Source: Neisseria dumasiana
GTDB lineage: Bacteria; Pseudomonadota; Gammaproteobacteria; Burkholderiales; Neisseriaceae
Direction: 5' to 3'
Assembly: GCF_022870885.1 (NCBI RefSeq)
Contig: NZ_CP091509.1
Coordinates: 62,001-126,000, forward strand
DNA length: 64,000 bases
Each line of letters opens with the position of its first letter. Positions within the stretch are counted from its first letter, which is position 1. The notes under the pieces were generated by a model, which saw only the letters and a program-made list of their open reading frames with translations, did not search any database and was not told the DNA's origin. This document shows positions 10,398-21,853 of this stretch, in pieces. Position numbers and translations under genes: made by a program.

Positions 10398-11924
10398 ATG
10401 ACTATGTTTTTCAACAACCTACTCAGCTTGGCAATATGGGTGCCGATTATCGCCGGTGTGCTGGTGTTGGCTACGGGCTCGGATAATCGTGCCCCGCTTG
10501 CACGCGTACTTGCCTTTATCGGAGCACTGGCCGGATTTTTGGTAACGCTGCCATTGTTCACGCAATTCGATCGCTTAAGCGGCGGTTATCAGTTCCAAGA
10601 GTTCTACCAATGGATTCCTGCGCTAAACATTCATTATGCGTTAGGCGTGGACGGCATTTCAGTGTTGTTTATCATCTTGAATGCCTTTATTACCCTGATG
10701 GTAGTGCTGGCCGGTTGGGAGGTTATTCAAAAGCGTGCCGCACAATATATGGCTGCTTTCCTGATTATGTCGGGTTTGATCAATGGTGCTTTTGCCGCTC
10801 AAGATGCCATTCTGTTTTATGTATTCTTCGAAGGCATGCTGATTCCGCTTTACCTGATCATCGGTATGTGGGGTGGGCCTCGCCGTGTATACGCTTCTGT
10901 TAAGCTGTTTCTCTATACACTGATGGGCTCCCTGTTGATGTTGGTGGCTCTGGTTTATCTTTCTTATCAAACAGGCGGCAGTTTCTCGATTGTCGATTTC
11001 CAAAATCTGAAGCAGATTCCTTTGGGCGTCCAACAGCTTTTGTTTATCGCATTCTTTCTGTCGTTTGCCGTTAAAGTACCGATGTGGCCTGTGCATACAT
11101 GGTTGCCTGATGCCCACGTTGAAGCACCTACGGGCGGTTCGATGGTATTGGCTGCCATTACTTTGAAAGTTGGGGCATACGGTTTCCTGCGTTTTATTTT
11201 GCCGATTTTGCCCGATGCATCACGTTACTTTGCTCCTGCCGTAGTGGTGTTGAGCCTGATTGCCGTGATTTATATCGGCATGGTGGCATTGGTGCAGACT
11301 GATATGAAAAAACTGGTTGCTTATTCTTCTATCAGTCATATGGGTTTCGTCACACTGGGTTTGTTTGCTTTTGCAGGTTTATTTAGTGGCGGTGATTACG
11401 GCCAATTGAATGATTGGGCGCTTAAAGGTGCCATCATCCAAATGATTTCACACGGTTTTGTTTCTGCCGCGATGTTTATGTGCATCGGCGTCATGTACGA
11501 CAGGCTGCACAGCCGCAATATTGCCGATTATGGCGGTGTGGTGAATGTTATGCCTAAGTTTGCCGCCTTTATGATGTTGTTTGGTATGGCTAATGCCGGT
11601 TTGCCCGCCACCTCGGGTTTTGTAGGCGAGTTTATGGTTATCATGGGGGCGGTAGAAGTGAACTTGTGGGTTGGTGCACTCGCTGCTATTACCCTGATTT
11701 ACGGTGCTTCTTATACTTTGTGGATGTATAAACGCGTTATTTTCGGAGAGATTAAAAATCCCGAAGTAAAAGAGATGAAAGATGTAAATTGCCGCGAATT
11801 TGCTATTTTAGCCATACTCGCGTTTGCTGTTTTGGGTATGGGTTTGTGGCCGGAGCCGTTTATTGCGGTGATCCATCAGGCTGCCAATGATTTGATTGTA
11901 CAAGTAGCGCAAAGCAAAATTTGA
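10398..11924 (+). CDS. nuoM: NADH-quinone oxidoreductase subunit M
   Basis: A proton-pumping antiporter-like subunit (ND4) of complex I, 508 aa with about 14 membrane helices. Conserved features include the catalytic glutamate segment FYVFFEGMLIPLYLIIG and the lysine/histidine region AVKVPMWPVHTWLPDAHVEAPT. The start could also be the second ATG at 10404. A ~97-bp gap with a DUS separates it from nuoL. Confidence 0.96.
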   Translation: MTMFFNNLLSLAIWVPIIAGVLVLATGSDNRAPLARVLAFIGALAGFLVTLPLFTQFDRLSGGYQFQEFYQWIPALNIHYALGVDGISVLFIILNAFITLMVVLAGWEVIQKRAAQYMAAFLIMSGLINGAFAAQDAILFYVFFEGMLIPLYLIIGMWGGPRRVYASVKLFLYTLMGSLLMLVALVYLSYQTGGSFSIVDFQNLKQIPLGVQQLLFIAFFLSFAVKVPMWPVHTWLPDAHVEAPTGGSMVLAAITLKVGAYGFLRFILPILPDASRYFAPAVVVLSLIAVIYIGMVALVQTDMKKLVAYSSISHMGFVTLGLFAFAGLFSGGDYGQLNDWALKGAIIQMISHGFVSAAMFMCIGVMYDRLHSRNIADYGGVVNVMPKFAAFMMLFGMANAGLPATSGFVGEFMVIMGAVEVNLWVGALAAITLIYGASYTLWMYKRVIFGEIKNPEVKEMKDVNCREFAILAILAFAVLGMGLWPEPFIAVIHQAANDLIVQVAQSKI

Positions 11925-11933
11925 GGTGTGTGA

Positions 11934-13376
11934 ATGAACTGGACAGATTTGAATTTAATTCCCGCCATGCCTGAAATCGTTTTGCTTTCGGCATTAGGTA
12001 TTGTGTTATTGGTTGATTTATGGTTGAAAGATGAAAACCGCTATATTACTCATTTGCTGAGTTTGGTTTCTCTGGTGGCCGTGGCAGTAACACAATGGTT
12101 GGTTTGGGCGCCGGGCAGCGTCGCTACTTTCAGCGGTATGTATATTGCCGACGGTATGTCGCAGTTATCTAAAATGGTAATGTATGCGGCGTTATTCGGA
12201 TTGTTTGTATACAGTAAGCCGTATAACGAATCGAGAAACATTTTCAAAGGTGAATTCTATACCTTGTCGCTTTTCGGTTTGATTGGTATGAGCGTGATGG
12301 TAAGTGCAGGACATTTTCTGACCGCTTATATCGGCTTGGAACTGTTGTCACTTTCTCTTTATGCCATGATTGCTTTGCGCCGCGATTCGGCTAAAGCAGC
12401 CGAAGCTGCCTTGAAATATTTTGTTTTGGGTGCGTTGGCTTCGGGTTTGTTGCTTTACGGTATTTCTATGGTATACGGAGCAACCGGTTCTTTGGAATTT
12501 GCCGCCATTCAGGAATATGCACGTCAAGGTAACGCACACGGCTGGTTACTGAAATTAGGTGTGATTTTCATCGTAGTAGCGGTTGCATTTAAGTTGGGTG
12601 CAGTACCTTTTCACATGTGGGTGCCCGATGTGTACCAAGGTGCACCTACTTCGGTTGCCGCTTTTATCGGTACCGTACCTAAAATTGCCGCAGTCATTTT
12701 TGCGTTCCGCATTTTGGTTTCAGGGTTGAATACCGAAAGTGCCGATTGGTCGAAAATGCTGGCTATTTTGGCCGTAGCTTCGTTGGTGCTGGGTAATCTG
12801 GCTGCTATTATGCAAACCAATATCAAACGTATGTTTGCCTATTCGACCATTTCGCATATGGGCTTTATTCTGCTCGCTTTTTTAGCAGGAGCCTTGGGCT
12901 TCACCGCCGGTTTGTATTACGCCATTACTTATGTGGTGATGGGTATGGTAGGTTTCGGTGTATTGATGTTGTTGTCTAACGAATCGTTTGAGTGTGAAGA
13001 AGTAAGCGATTTGGCGGGTTTGAACCAGCGTAACGCTTGGTATGCTTTCCTGATGCTGTTGGCTATGTTCTCTATGGCAGGCATCCCTCCGCTGATGGGC
13101 TTTTATGCAAAATTTGCTGTGATTAAGGCTCTGCTTTCCGAGGGCTATGTATGGCTGTCGGTATTTGCGGTTATCATGAGTTTGATTGGTGCTTTCTATT
13201 ACCTGCGGGTGGTAAAAGTTATGTATTTTGATCCTGCCGGCAGCGACCACCCTATCGGCAGCAATGTGGCAACGAAAGTGTTTTTGTCTATTAATGCAGC
13301 GCTGTTGCTGGTATGGGGTGTTATGCCGCAAAGCGTTATGGATTGGTGCTTAAAAGCATTGCAAAATACTCTTTGA
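11934..13376 (+). CDS. nuoN: NADH-quinone oxidoreductase subunit N
   Basis: The third antiporter-like proton-pumping subunit (ND2) of complex I, 480 aa with about 14 membrane helices. The conserved YIGLELLSLSLYAMIAL and FKLGAVPFHMWVPDVYQGAP segments are present. It is the last complex I gene of the operon, 9 bases after nuoM, and is followed by a clear intrinsic terminator. Confidence 0.97.
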   Translation: MNWTDLNLIPAMPEIVLLSALGIVLLVDLWLKDENRYITHLLSLVSLVAVAVTQWLVWAPGSVATFSGMYIADGMSQLSKMVMYAALFGLFVYSKPYNESRNIFKGEFYTLSLFGLIGMSVMVSAGHFLTAYIGLELLSLSLYAMIALRRDSAKAAEAALKYFVLGALASGLLLYGISMVYGATGSLEFAAIQEYARQGNAHGWLLKLGVIFIVVAVAFKLGAVPFHMWVPDVYQGAPTSVAAFIGTVPKIAAVIFAFRILVSGLNTESADWSKMLAILAVASLVLGNLAAIMQTNIKRMFAYSTISHMGFILLAFLAGALGFTAGLYYAITYVVMGMVGFGVLMLLSNESFECEEVSDLAGLNQRNAWYAFLMLLAMFSMAGIPPLMGFYAKFAVIKALLSEGYVWLSVFAVIMSLIGAFYYLRVVKVMYFDPAGSDHPIGSNVATKVFLSINAALLLVWGVMPQSVMDWCLKALQNTL

Positions 13377-13401
13377 TCAATATATTAAGCGCAGAGACAT
13401 C

Positions 13402-13430
13402 AACGGCAGCCCCGAAAGCTGCCGTTTTTG
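13402..13430 (+). terminator. Intrinsic terminator after nuoN
   Basis: AACGGCAGC (13402-13410) pairs with GCTGCCGTT (13418-13426) around a 7-base loop and is followed by more T residues. It lies 25 bases after the nuoN stop and probably ends most nuo transcription before the DUF2818 gene. Confidence 0.85.
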
Positions 13431-13456
13431 TTAATATGCCGGATTCGGATAAATGT

Positions 13457-13474
13457 TCAGACGGCCGTCTGAAA
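13457..13474. repeat. Palindromic double DUS
   Basis: TTCAGACGGCCGTCTGAA is a perfect palindrome made of two inverted uptake-sequence cores overlapping at GGCC. It lies just upstream of the DUF2818 gene. Confidence 0.85.
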
Positions 13475-13489
13475 ACATTAAGGTGTATC

Positions 13490-13789
13490 ATGACCTCATC
13501 AATGTATATATTGCTGCTGTTGGCTTTTATTTTTGCCAATGCACCGTTTCTGACCCAGCGTTTGCTGGGCGTATTCAAGCTAAAACGCAAGCATATCGGA
13601 CATCATTTATTTGAATTGTTTATCGGGTTCGGTATTACATCCGCCTTGGCGTATGTGCTCGAATCACGGGCAGGCGTTGTTCATAATCAAGATTGGGAAT
13701 TTTACGCCGTGGTGATTTGCCTGTATCTGATTTTTGCCTTTCCTGCTTTTGTTTGGCGTTACTTTTGGCACGGACGGAATAGGGAATAG
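13490..13789 (+). CDS. DUF2818 family small membrane protein
   Basis: A 99-aa membrane protein with three predicted helices (residues ~4-20, ~35-55 and ~70-92). Proteins of this type follow nuoN in many beta-proteobacteria, so a link with complex I assembly or stability is plausible but unproven. The start MTSSMYILL at 13490 is chosen because upstream sequence in the same frame covers the nuoN terminator and DUS and cannot be coding. The gene ends just before a DUS. Confidence 0.75.
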   Translation: MTSSMYILLLLAFIFANAPFLTQRLLGVFKLKRKHIGHHLFELFIGFGITSALAYVLESRAGVVHNQDWEFYAVVICLYLIFAFPAFVWRYFWHGRNRE

Positions 13790-13841
13790 GCCGTCTGAAA
13801 AACCGGCTGTTTGATATTTTATATTTGGATGAAAACTTGCT

Positions 13842-14966
13842 ATGCGTGTAGAAAATATATCCCATGCCCGTTTGATTGTTGTAAAAGTAGGCTCGAGTTT
13901 GGTTACGGCCGAAGGAAAAGGCATAGATCAAAACGCACTTAATCAATGGGCCGATCAGATCACTGCCTTAATGAAAAAAGGTGTCGATGTAGTGTTTGTA
14001 TCCAGCGGAGCGATTGCAGAAGGCATTAAGCGTTTGGGTTGGCCGAAACGTCCTACCGCATTAAACGAATTGCAGGCCGCCGCCGCAGTAGGTCAAATGG
14101 GCATCGCGCAAGCTTACGAAACCGCGTTTCGGCCACATAAGGTGCACACCGCGCAAATTTTGCTGACACATGAAGATTTAAGCAACCGCACCCGTTATCT
14201 CAATGCCCGCAGCACATTGCGTACTCTGCTTGAAAAAGGCATTGTGCCGATTATTAACGAAAACGATACGGTTACCACCGACGAAATCAAGCTGGGGGAC
14301 AACGATACTTTAGGAGCATTGGTGGCCAATCTTGTTGATGCCGATGCCTTAATTATTCTCACCGACCAACAAGGCTTATATGACAGCGATCCCCGCAAAA
14401 ATCCTCAGGCGCAGTTTATCCGCAGCATTTCGGCCGAGCACCCCGAATTAGAAAAAATGGCAGGCGGTGCAGGAAGCGGGGTCGGCACCGGCGGTATGTA
14501 CACCAAAGTGCTGGCAGCAAAACGTGCAGCTTTGAGCGGAGCGGCAACGGTAGTGGCTTCAGGGCGGGAACCGGAAGTTTTGATTCGTTTGCTCGAAGGA
14601 GAAAGCATCGGTACATTGTTTTTCAGCAGCCACAGCCGAGTGGCGGCCCGTAAACAATGGTTGCTGGGGCATGTTCAGCAGGCAGGAAAAATTACAGTGG
14701 ACGACGGAGCAGCCAAAGCACTAACCGAAGGGCGCCGCAGCTTATTGCCGGTGGGTTGCCTACGGGTAGATGGTCATTTCCATCGCGGGGAGTTGGTTGC
14801 GGTATTGAATACCGAAGGTAAAGAAATAGCCAGAGGTTTGGTCAATTACAGCAGCGGTGAGATTGCTAAAATTTTACGCACGCCGTCTGAACGGATTATT
14901 GCCAAACTCGGTTATATAAATGAAGAAGAGTTGATACACAGAGATAATATGGCTCTTCATTGGTAG
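13842..14966 (+). CDS. proB: Glutamate 5-kinase
   Basis: Phosphorylates L-glutamate with ATP in the first step of proline synthesis; cytoplasmic. At 374 aa it has the amino-acid kinase domain (residues ~10-260: [41 protein letters not shown]) and a C-terminal PUA domain (~285-365), as in full-length bacterial enzymes. proA is not adjacent, so the gene appears to stand alone. Proline feedback inhibition is expected from the PUA-containing architecture but cannot be read from the sequence. Confidence 0.96.
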   Translation: MRVENISHARLIVVKVGSSLVTAEGKGIDQNALNQWADQITALMKKGVDVVFVSSGAIAEGIKRLGWPKRPTALNELQAAAAVGQMGIAQAYETAFRPHKVHTAQILLTHEDLSNRTRYLNARSTLRTLLEKGIVPIINENDTVTTDEIKLGDNDTLGALVANLVDADALIILTDQQGLYDSDPRKNPQAQFIRSISAEHPELEKMAGGAGSGVGTGGMYTKVLAAKRAALSGAATVVASGREPEVLIRLLEGESIGTLFFSSHSRVAARKQWLLGHVQQAGKITVDDGAAKALTEGRRSLLPVGCLRVDGHFHRGELVAVLNTEGKEIARGLVNYSSGEIAKILRTPSERIIAKLGYINEEELIHRDNMALHW

Positions 14967-14977
14967 TTTTGAAAAAT

Positions 14978-15079
14978 ATAGTCAATCAACTTAACTTTTA
15001 CTGCTGCGTTGTTGCGCGCGTACTACCTGTATTGTCTTCGGCTTGCTGCCTTGTATTAAAAATAAGTTGATTGACGATA
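14978..15079. repeat. Correia-like small inverted-repeat element (102 bp)
   Basis: The ends TATAGTCAATCAACTTA and TAAGTTGATTGACGATA are 17-bp inverted repeats with one mismatch. The inside has no open reading frame. Related ends recur at 24650, 24904, 27134, 34107, 41026 and 42872, so this is a family of small non-autonomous elements. It resembles neisserial Correia elements (TATAGTGGATTAA ends) in its terminal TATAG and size, but the sequence differs. Confidence 0.7.
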
Positions 15080-15080
15080 G

Positions 15081-15118
15081 GCAAAGGTCTCAGGCCGTCT
15101 GAATTTTTCAGACGGCCT
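15081..15118. terminator. MITE end remnant and inverted DUS terminator
   Basis: GCAAAGGTCTCA (15081-15092) is the terminal motif of the TGAGACC repeat family found near 24.7 kb. It overlaps an inverted DUS pair, AGGCCGTCTGAA (15092-15103) and TTCAGACGGCCT (15107-15118), a strong hairpin with a short T loop. It is a likely terminator for proB. Confidence 0.75.
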
Positions 15119-15195
15119 CTTAATAATTTGAAAATACAGAATAAGCTCCTATATTTACCTTATCTGATTAGTAATAGAGCGAAAGTAGCCATAAA

Positions 15196-15624
15196 ATGAT
15201 TTCTTTTACTACACTGGTTATAGCGGGCATTTTATTCGTTATTGCGTTGTTGGCGGGCATCTTCCTGCCGCATCCGATTACTTGGATAAGTGCATTGATT
15301 TTAGGCGGAATCTTATTTTTTATTTTGTTGCCGAAGTATCAAGGACAGCAGCAGGCGATTAGTCATGGAGTTGAGATTCAAGCCGCCGTACAAGAAGTAC
15401 GGGAGTGGAGCAGGAAAACGGGAGACGGCGATTATGTAGACCGGTATGAAATTATTGCCGTAGCACCGAATCCGGATAACGGCGAAATGTACACATTCGT
15501 CAGTCCGCCGATGGGTCAGGATCCCAAACCTTATCTGAAAGACCGGATAACCGTTAAAGTAGATTGGTCCAACCCCAAAGCGTATACGATGGATTTATCG
15601 TTTTTACCGTTTCAAGTTCATTAA
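15196..15624 (+). CDS. Small membrane protein with a soluble C-terminal domain
   Basis: A 142-aa protein. Residues ~4-24 and ~28-47 form two hydrophobic helices, and the rest is a soluble beta-rich domain (GVEIQAAVQEVREW, YEIIAVAPNPDNGE, LKDRITVKVDWSNP). The pattern of a membrane hairpin followed by a domain ending in a phrase like VKVDWSNPKAY resembles DUF3592-type proteins, which I offer only as a possibility. It stands between proB and the convergent udk. Confidence 0.65.
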   Translation: MISFTTLVIAGILFVIALLAGIFLPHPITWISALILGGILFFILLPKYQGQQQAISHGVEIQAAVQEVREWSRKTGDGDYVDRYEIIAVAPNPDNGEMYTFVSPPMGQDPKPYLKDRITVKVDWSNPKAYTMDLSFLPFQVH

Positions 15625-15653
15625 AACGCCTGTAAATGAGAGATTAGAACTGC

Positions 15654-15706
15654 CGTCAGAAAGATGTGAAGAGGTGGTTTTTTTAACTCCGCAATGCTTT
15701 CTGACG
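15654..15706. terminator. Hairpin between convergent genes
   Basis: CGTCAGAAAG (15654-15663) pairs with CTTTCTGACG (15697-15706). A T-run lies in the loop. The arms are degenerate DUS (CCGTCAGAA). It may act as a bidirectional terminator between the small membrane protein gene and udk. Confidence 0.45.
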
Positions 15707-15713
15707 ACACGGC

Positions 15714-16358
15714 CTAAGAAAGATCGATGCGTTCCCGTAATACCGTGCTGATTTTGGCTATCAATACATCGATGGCCACATTATTTTGTTCGTCGCACGG
15801 AATGATAATATGGGCGTGACGTTTGGTCGGTTCGACAAATTGGTTGTGCATAGGGCGGACTTGTTCCGTGTATTGCTTAACTACCGATTCCACCGAGCGT
15901 CCGCGTTCCTGAATATCGCGCAGCATTCGGCGGATAAAGCGCAAATCGGCATCAGTATCCACAAACAGCTTGATATCCATTAAGTTTCGGATTCTTTCAT
16001 CATATAAAGCCAAAATACCTTCGATAATAATCACATCTACCGGTTCTTGGTATTTGGTTTCCGAATGGCGCATGTAGTTTGTGTAGTCATATTGCGGAAT
16101 GTCCACCGCTTTGCGTGCCAGCAGCAGATTTATATGGTTAAGCAATAAATCATTGTCGTAGGCAGAAGGATGGTCGTAATTCTGCTTCTTACGCTCCTCA
16201 ATAGGCAGTTCGGGCTGATTTTTATAATAATAGTCTTGTTCGATAATGGTAATCGGACTGCCGCTGAATTCACGGTAAATTGCCTGAGATACCGTTGTTT
16301 TACCCGAGCCCGAGCCACCGGCTACGCCGATAATAATAGGTTTTTTCATCGTCATCAT
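15714..16358 (-). CDS. udk: Uridine kinase
   Basis: Phosphorylates uridine and cytidine to UMP/CMP in pyrimidine salvage; cytoplasmic. It is 214 aa, typical. The P-loop GGSGSGKT is at residues ~14-21, and the nucleoside-binding region includes the DYYY and YDHPSAYD motifs. Three candidate ATGs lie close together (16358, 16355, 16349); spacing from the AAGAG ribosome-binding site favours 16355, but all give essentially the same protein. It is divergent from parB and separated from it by DUS copies. Confidence 0.94.
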   Translation of the reverse strand: MMTMKKPIIIGVAGGSGSGKTTVSQAIYREFSGSPITIIEQDYYYKNQPELPIEERKKQNYDHPSAYDNDLLLNHINLLLARKAVDIPQYDYTNYMRHSETKYQEPVDVIIIEGILALYDERIRNLMDIKLFVDTDADLRFIRRMLRDIQERGRSVESVVKQYTEQVRPMHNQFVEPTKRHAHIIIPCDEQNNVAIDVLIAKISTVLRERIDLS

Positions 16359-16488
16359 TTCTCTTGCTAAATGAGCCGCTATTATAACGCGAAACCTTCC
16401 CGCATTTTTCAGACGGCCCTAAAAGCAAGGTATGCGGCAACAGTCAATATCCGATACAATTAGGCCGTCTGAAAAAAGGATACTTCGT

Positions 16489-17349
16489 ATGGCAAAACCC
16501 AAAGGCGGCTTGGGCCGCGGTTTAGATTCTCTTATCTCCAACAACATTGACGACGGCGGAAACGACCGCTTAACAACCGTAGCCGTGTCTGATATCCAGC
16601 CGGGCCGCTATCAGCCCCGAGTACAAATGGATGACGAGGCTCTGCATGAATTAGCAGAATCTATCAAAGCGCAGGGCGTGATACAGCCCGTGATTGTGCG
16701 TGAAAGAGGCTTATCGCAATATGAACTGATTGCAGGCGAGCGGCGTTGGCGTGCCAGCCAGCTTGCCGGTTTGACTGAAATTCCGGTCGTTATTAAAAGC
16801 ATTAGCGATGAAACAGCTCTAGCCATGGGTTTGATTGAAAATCTCCAGCGCGAAAATCTTAACCCCATTGAAGAAGCGCGCGGTTTAAAACGCTTGGCCG
16901 ACGAATTCAGTCTCACGCATGAAACCATCGCCAAAGCCGTAGGAAAAAGCCGCAGCGCCATATCAAACAGCCTGCGATTGCTCGGTTTGCCCGAGCCGGT
17001 TCAAGATATGCTTTATCAACGCCGTTTGGAAATGGGCCATGCCCGTGCATTATTAACCTTGCCGGTTGTCGATCAATTATTGCTGGCTCAAAAAGCAGTG
17101 AAGAACGGATGGTCGGTACGGGAAGTCGAACGTCGCAGCCAAATGCTGCAACAAGGGCACAAACCCGCCGCATCAAAAAAAATAAACCCCGATATACGCC
17201 GTCTGAATGAAGCGATTACCAACAAACTGGGTGTGAATGCGGAAGTTCAGAGCAGAAACCAGAAAAAAGGCAAAATCGTTTTATATTTTGATACCCCTGA
17301 AACATTAGAAAATCTCTTACAGCAGCTGGGCATCGATTACGATTACTAA
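16489..17349 (+). CDS. parB: Chromosome-partitioning protein ParB
   Basis: Binds parS sites near the origin, spreads on DNA and loads SMC for chromosome segregation. At 286 aa it has the N-terminal basic leader MAKPKGGLGRGLDSLI (the ParA-interaction peptide), the CTPase/ParB core with LIAGERRWRASQLAGL, a helix-turn-helix near ETIAKAVGKSRSAISN, and a C-terminal dimerisation domain. The start at 16489 has the ribosome-binding site AAAAAGGA. parA is not adjacent (udk lies divergently upstream), but the position just before the atp operon is the usual one for beta-proteobacteria. Confidence 0.95.
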   Translation: MAKPKGGLGRGLDSLISNNIDDGGNDRLTTVAVSDIQPGRYQPRVQMDDEALHELAESIKAQGVIQPVIVRERGLSQYELIAGERRWRASQLAGLTEIPVVIKSISDETALAMGLIENLQRENLNPIEEARGLKRLADEFSLTHETIAKAVGKSRSAISNSLRLLGLPEPVQDMLYQRRLEMGHARALLTLPVVDQLLLAQKAVKNGWSVREVERRSQMLQQGHKPAASKKINPDIRRLNEAITNKLGVNAEVQSRNQKKGKIVLYFDTPETLENLLQQLGIDYDY

Positions 17350-17391
17350 AAACAAGTTTATATTTAGGCAAACTTCAGCAAAGGCCGTCTG

Positions 17392-17418
17392 AACATTTCA
17401 GACGGCCTTCGATTTAAA
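17392..17418. terminator. Inverted DUS terminator after parB
   Basis: AGGCCGTCTGAA (17392-17403) and TTCAGACGGCCT (17407-17418) form a 12-bp stem with a 3-base loop. This is the usual neisserial DUS terminator, 43 bases after the parB stop. Confidence 0.85.
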
Positions 17419-17597
17419 ATAAATTGTGCCGAACTTACAGTAAAAAAAGCAGAATATTCACAAATATACAGATAATCCGCTGTTTAATTTTTAACGATGT
17501 GTAGTATCATGTAGTCTGCTTGTGAGAGGTAAGCAAGTTTCAGTAATATCAAACAAAACTAAGGCAGATGTTTAGTTGACAAAGGTTAACAATTGTC

Positions 17598-17626
17598 TTG
17601 ACGCTTAAACACATCTTGATTATAGT
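17598..17626 (+). promoter_or_regulatory. Sigma-70 promoter of the atp operon
   Basis: TTGACG (17598-17603) and TATAGT (17621-17626) are separated by exactly 17 bases, an excellent sigma-70 match. It lies 33 bases upstream of atpI. The rest of the 17419-17597 gap is AT-rich with no gene. Confidence 0.75.
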
Positions 17627-17659
17627 AGCCCCGCTTAATCATGCCTTTGAGTCACTTGT

Positions 17660-18869
<1,210 letters not shown>

Positions 18870-18940
18870 TCATCTGTATTGGTTTGCTTCCCATCATAAA
18901 AAATGGTTTTTTCAACGTAGTTTTTAACCTTTGTTTTTAA

Positions 18941-19189
<249 letters not shown>

Positions 19190-19261
19190 TCCGAACAGGG
19201 AAGCGTTTCGAATTTGTACGAAACACTGTTTGATTAACCCTAAATACGAAGGTTAAGTAAA

Positions 19262-19732
19262 GTGAATATTAATGCAACCTTATTTGCGCAGTTAATCGTA
19301 TTTTTCGGTTTGGTATGGTTTACCATGAAATTTGTGTGGCCACCTATCGCAAAAGCCTTAGACGAGCGCGCCGATAAAATCGCCGAAGGTTTGGCTGCTG
19401 CCGAACGCGGTAAGAGCGATTTTGAACAGGCAGAAAAGAAAGTTGCAGAACTCTTAGCTGATGGGCGTAACCAAGTTGCCGAAATGGTGGCAAACGCCGA
19501 AAAACGTGCAGCGAAAATTGTAGAAGAAGCAAAAACTCAAGCTTCGACCGAAGCTGCGCGTATTACAGCACAAGCTAAAGCAGACGTAGAGCAGGAAACT
19601 AACCGTGCTCGCGAAGCTTTGCGTGAGCAAGTTGCTGCATTGGCTGTAAAAGGTGCCGAATCCATTTTGCGTAGCGAAGTCAATGCTGAGAAGCATGCGC
19701 AAATGTTAAGTGCCCTAAAACAGGAGCTGTAA
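19262..19732 (+). CDS. atpF: ATP synthase Fo subunit b
   Basis: A peripheral stalk subunit of 156 aa. One N-terminal membrane helix (residues ~5-25) is followed by a long charged coiled coil rich in Ala, Glu, Lys and Arg. The start codon is GTG at 19262; there is no in-frame ATG near the N-terminus, and the protein from GTG ([11 protein letters not shown]) matches the family start. Confidence 0.96.
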   Translation: MNINATLFAQLIVFFGLVWFTMKFVWPPIAKALDERADKIAEGLAAAERGKSDFEQAEKKVAELLADGRNQVAEMVANAEKRAAKIVEEAKTQASTEAARITAQAKADVEQETNRAREALREQVAALAVKGAESILRSEVNAEKHAQMLSALKQEL

Positions 19733-19736
19733 CCTT

Positions 19737-20270
19737 ATGGCTGAGTTCGCAACAATTGCCAGACCCTATGCGAAAGCATTGTTCGGATTGGCACAAGAGA
19801 AAAACCAAATACAGTCTTGGTTGGGCGGACTAAAAGAATTAGCGTCTGTTGTGCAACAGGAAAAAGTTGCTGCATTTGTCGAGCAGCCGGAGCAAAGTGT
19901 CGCCGAAAAAGCAGATGCTTTGGCTAAGCTGGTTGATCTAAGCGACTCAAATCTGAAAAATTTTGTATTGGTGCTTGCCGAACAAAAACGCTTACAGATT
20001 CTCCCTGAAGTTTATGCGCAATTTCAAGACTTAACTTTGGCACTAAATCAAACAAAACAAGCGGTTATTTATAGTGCTTATCCACTAAATGAATCGCAGT
20101 TAAATGATCTGACCAATGAGTTGCAACAACGTTTTGGTACCAACTTGGTGGCTACTACTCAAGTAGATACGTCATTGATTGGTGGGGTCAAAGTTGAAAT
20201 TGGTGACCAAGTACTGGATTTGTCGTTACAAGGTAAATTGAATGCTTTGTATACGGCTATGACAAATTAG
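19737..20270 (+). CDS. atpH: ATP synthase F1 subunit delta
   Basis: Connects the peripheral stalk to the top of the F1 head. It is 177 aa, typical. The N-terminal helical domain begins [15 protein letters not shown], a diagnostic sequence, and the C-terminal [20 protein letters not shown] segment is conserved. It starts 4 bases after the atpF stop. Confidence 0.96.
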   Translation: MAEFATIARPYAKALFGLAQEKNQIQSWLGGLKELASVVQQEKVAAFVEQPEQSVAEKADALAKLVDLSDSNLKNFVLVLAEQKRLQILPEVYAQFQDLTLALNQTKQAVIYSAYPLNESQLNDLTNELQQRFGTNLVATTQVDTSLIGGVKVEIGDQVLDLSLQGKLNALYTAMTN

Positions 20271-20280
20271 GAGAGTTTTC

Positions 20281-21828
20281 ATGCAGCTTAATCCTGCTGA
20301 AATTAGCGATTTGATTAAAGCCAAAATAGAAAATTTGTCTGTCAATGCAGAGATCCGCACTCGAGGTACGGTAATTTCTGTTACAGACGGTATTGTGCGC
20401 ATTCATGGCTTGTCAGACGTTATGCAAGGTGAAATGCTTGAATTCCCCGGCAACACGTTCGGTTTGGCTATGAACTTGGAGCGCGACTCCGTAGGTGCTG
20501 TCGTGCTGGGTGAATATGAGCATATTAAAGAAGGTGACGAAGTTAAGTGTACCGGTCGTATTTTAGAAGTGCCTATTGGTCGTGAATTAGTGGGTCGAGT
20601 TGTAAATGCCTTAGGCCATCCGATTGATGGTAAAGGTCCGATTAACACCACACTCACAGCTCCAATCGAAAAGATTGCACCGGGTGTTATTGCGCGCCAA
20701 TCAGTAGATCAACCGATGCAAACCGGTATAAAATCAATCGATTCTATGGTACCTATTGGTCGTGGTCAGCGTGAGTTGATTATCGGTGACCGTCAAACGG
20801 GCAAAACAGCAGTTGCACTTGATGCGATTGTTAACCAAAAAGGTACCGGTGTTATTTGTATTTACGTTGCAGTAGGCCAAAAAGCTTCTTCTATTGCTAA
20901 CGTGGTGCGCAAGTTGGAAGAATATGGTGCAATGGAACATACCATTGTAGTTGCAGCCACAGCTTCAGAGGCAGCGGCATTGCAATTTATTGCACCCTAT
21001 TCAGGCTGTACCATGGGTGAATTTTTCCGAGACCGCGGCGAAGATGCATTAATTGTTTACGACGATTTGTCTAAACAAGCTGTGGCTTACCGTCAAATAT
21101 CATTGCTGTTGCGTCGACCACCCGGTCGCGAAGCTTATCCTGGCGACGTATTCTATTTACACAGCCGTTTGCTTGAAAGAGCCGCACGTATTAATGCCGA
21201 TGAAGTAGAAAAACTGACTAATGGCGAAGTAAAAGGCAAAACAGGTTCTTTGACTGCTCTCCCCATTATTGAGACCCAAGCAGGTGACGTTTCAGCTTTT
21301 GTACCAACTAACGTAATTTCTATTACAGACGGCCAAATCTTCTTGGAAACAGATTTGTTCAACTCTGGTATCCGTCCGGCAATCAATGCGGGTATTTCTG
21401 TATCACGAGTGGGTGGTGCCGCACAAACTAAAGTTATTAAGAAACTCGGTGGCGGTATCCGTTTGGCTTTAGCTCAGTATCGCGAACTGGCGGCATTCTC
21501 TCAGTTTGCTTCGGATCTTGATGAAGCTACTAGAAAACAACTTTTACACGGTGAAGTTGTGACTGAACTGATGAAGCAAAAGCAATTCAGCACCCTTAGT
21601 ACGGCTGAAATGGCATTAACTTTGTGGGGTATCAACAATGGTTCCTATGAAGATGTGCCTGTTTCGAAAGCTTTGGCTTTTGAGGCTGAGTTCCTGAGCT
21701 ATGTCCGTACGCAACATCCTGAGGTACTTGAAGAAATTAATGCTTCGGGTGCTATGTCGGATGAAAATGAACAAGTGCTGACCCAGGCTATGAAATCATT
21801 CAAATCTTCTTACGCTTATCAAGCCTAA
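20281..21828 (+). CDS. atpA: ATP synthase F1 subunit alpha
   Basis: The non-catalytic nucleotide-binding subunit of F1, 515 aa. The P-loop is GDRQTGKT, and the arginine-finger region falls within the conserved [18 protein letters not shown] block. The N-terminal beta barrel begins [16 protein letters not shown]. The gene has a slightly lower GC content than nuo but no other oddity. Confidence 0.98.
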   Translation: MQLNPAEISDLIKAKIENLSVNAEIRTRGTVISVTDGIVRIHGLSDVMQGEMLEFPGNTFGLAMNLERDSVGAVVLGEYEHIKEGDEVKCTGRILEVPIGRELVGRVVNALGHPIDGKGPINTTLTAPIEKIAPGVIARQSVDQPMQTGIKSIDSMVPIGRGQRELIIGDRQTGKTAVALDAIVNQKGTGVICIYVAVGQKASSIANVVRKLEEYGAMEHTIVVAATASEAAALQFIAPYSGCTMGEFFRDRGEDALIVYDDLSKQAVAYRQISLLLRRPPGREAYPGDVFYLHSRLLERAARINADEVEKLTNGEVKGKTGSLTALPIIETQAGDVSAFVPTNVISITDGQIFLETDLFNSGIRPAINAGISVSRVGGAAQTKVIKKLGGGIRLALAQYRELAAFSQFASDLDEATRKQLLHGEVVTELMKQKQFSTLSTAEMALTLWGINNGSYEDVPVSKALAFEAEFLSYVRTQHPEVLEEINASGAMSDENEQVLTQAMKSFKSSYAYQA

Positions 21829-21853
21829 GAGTACAGGATGAAAGGAGTCTGAG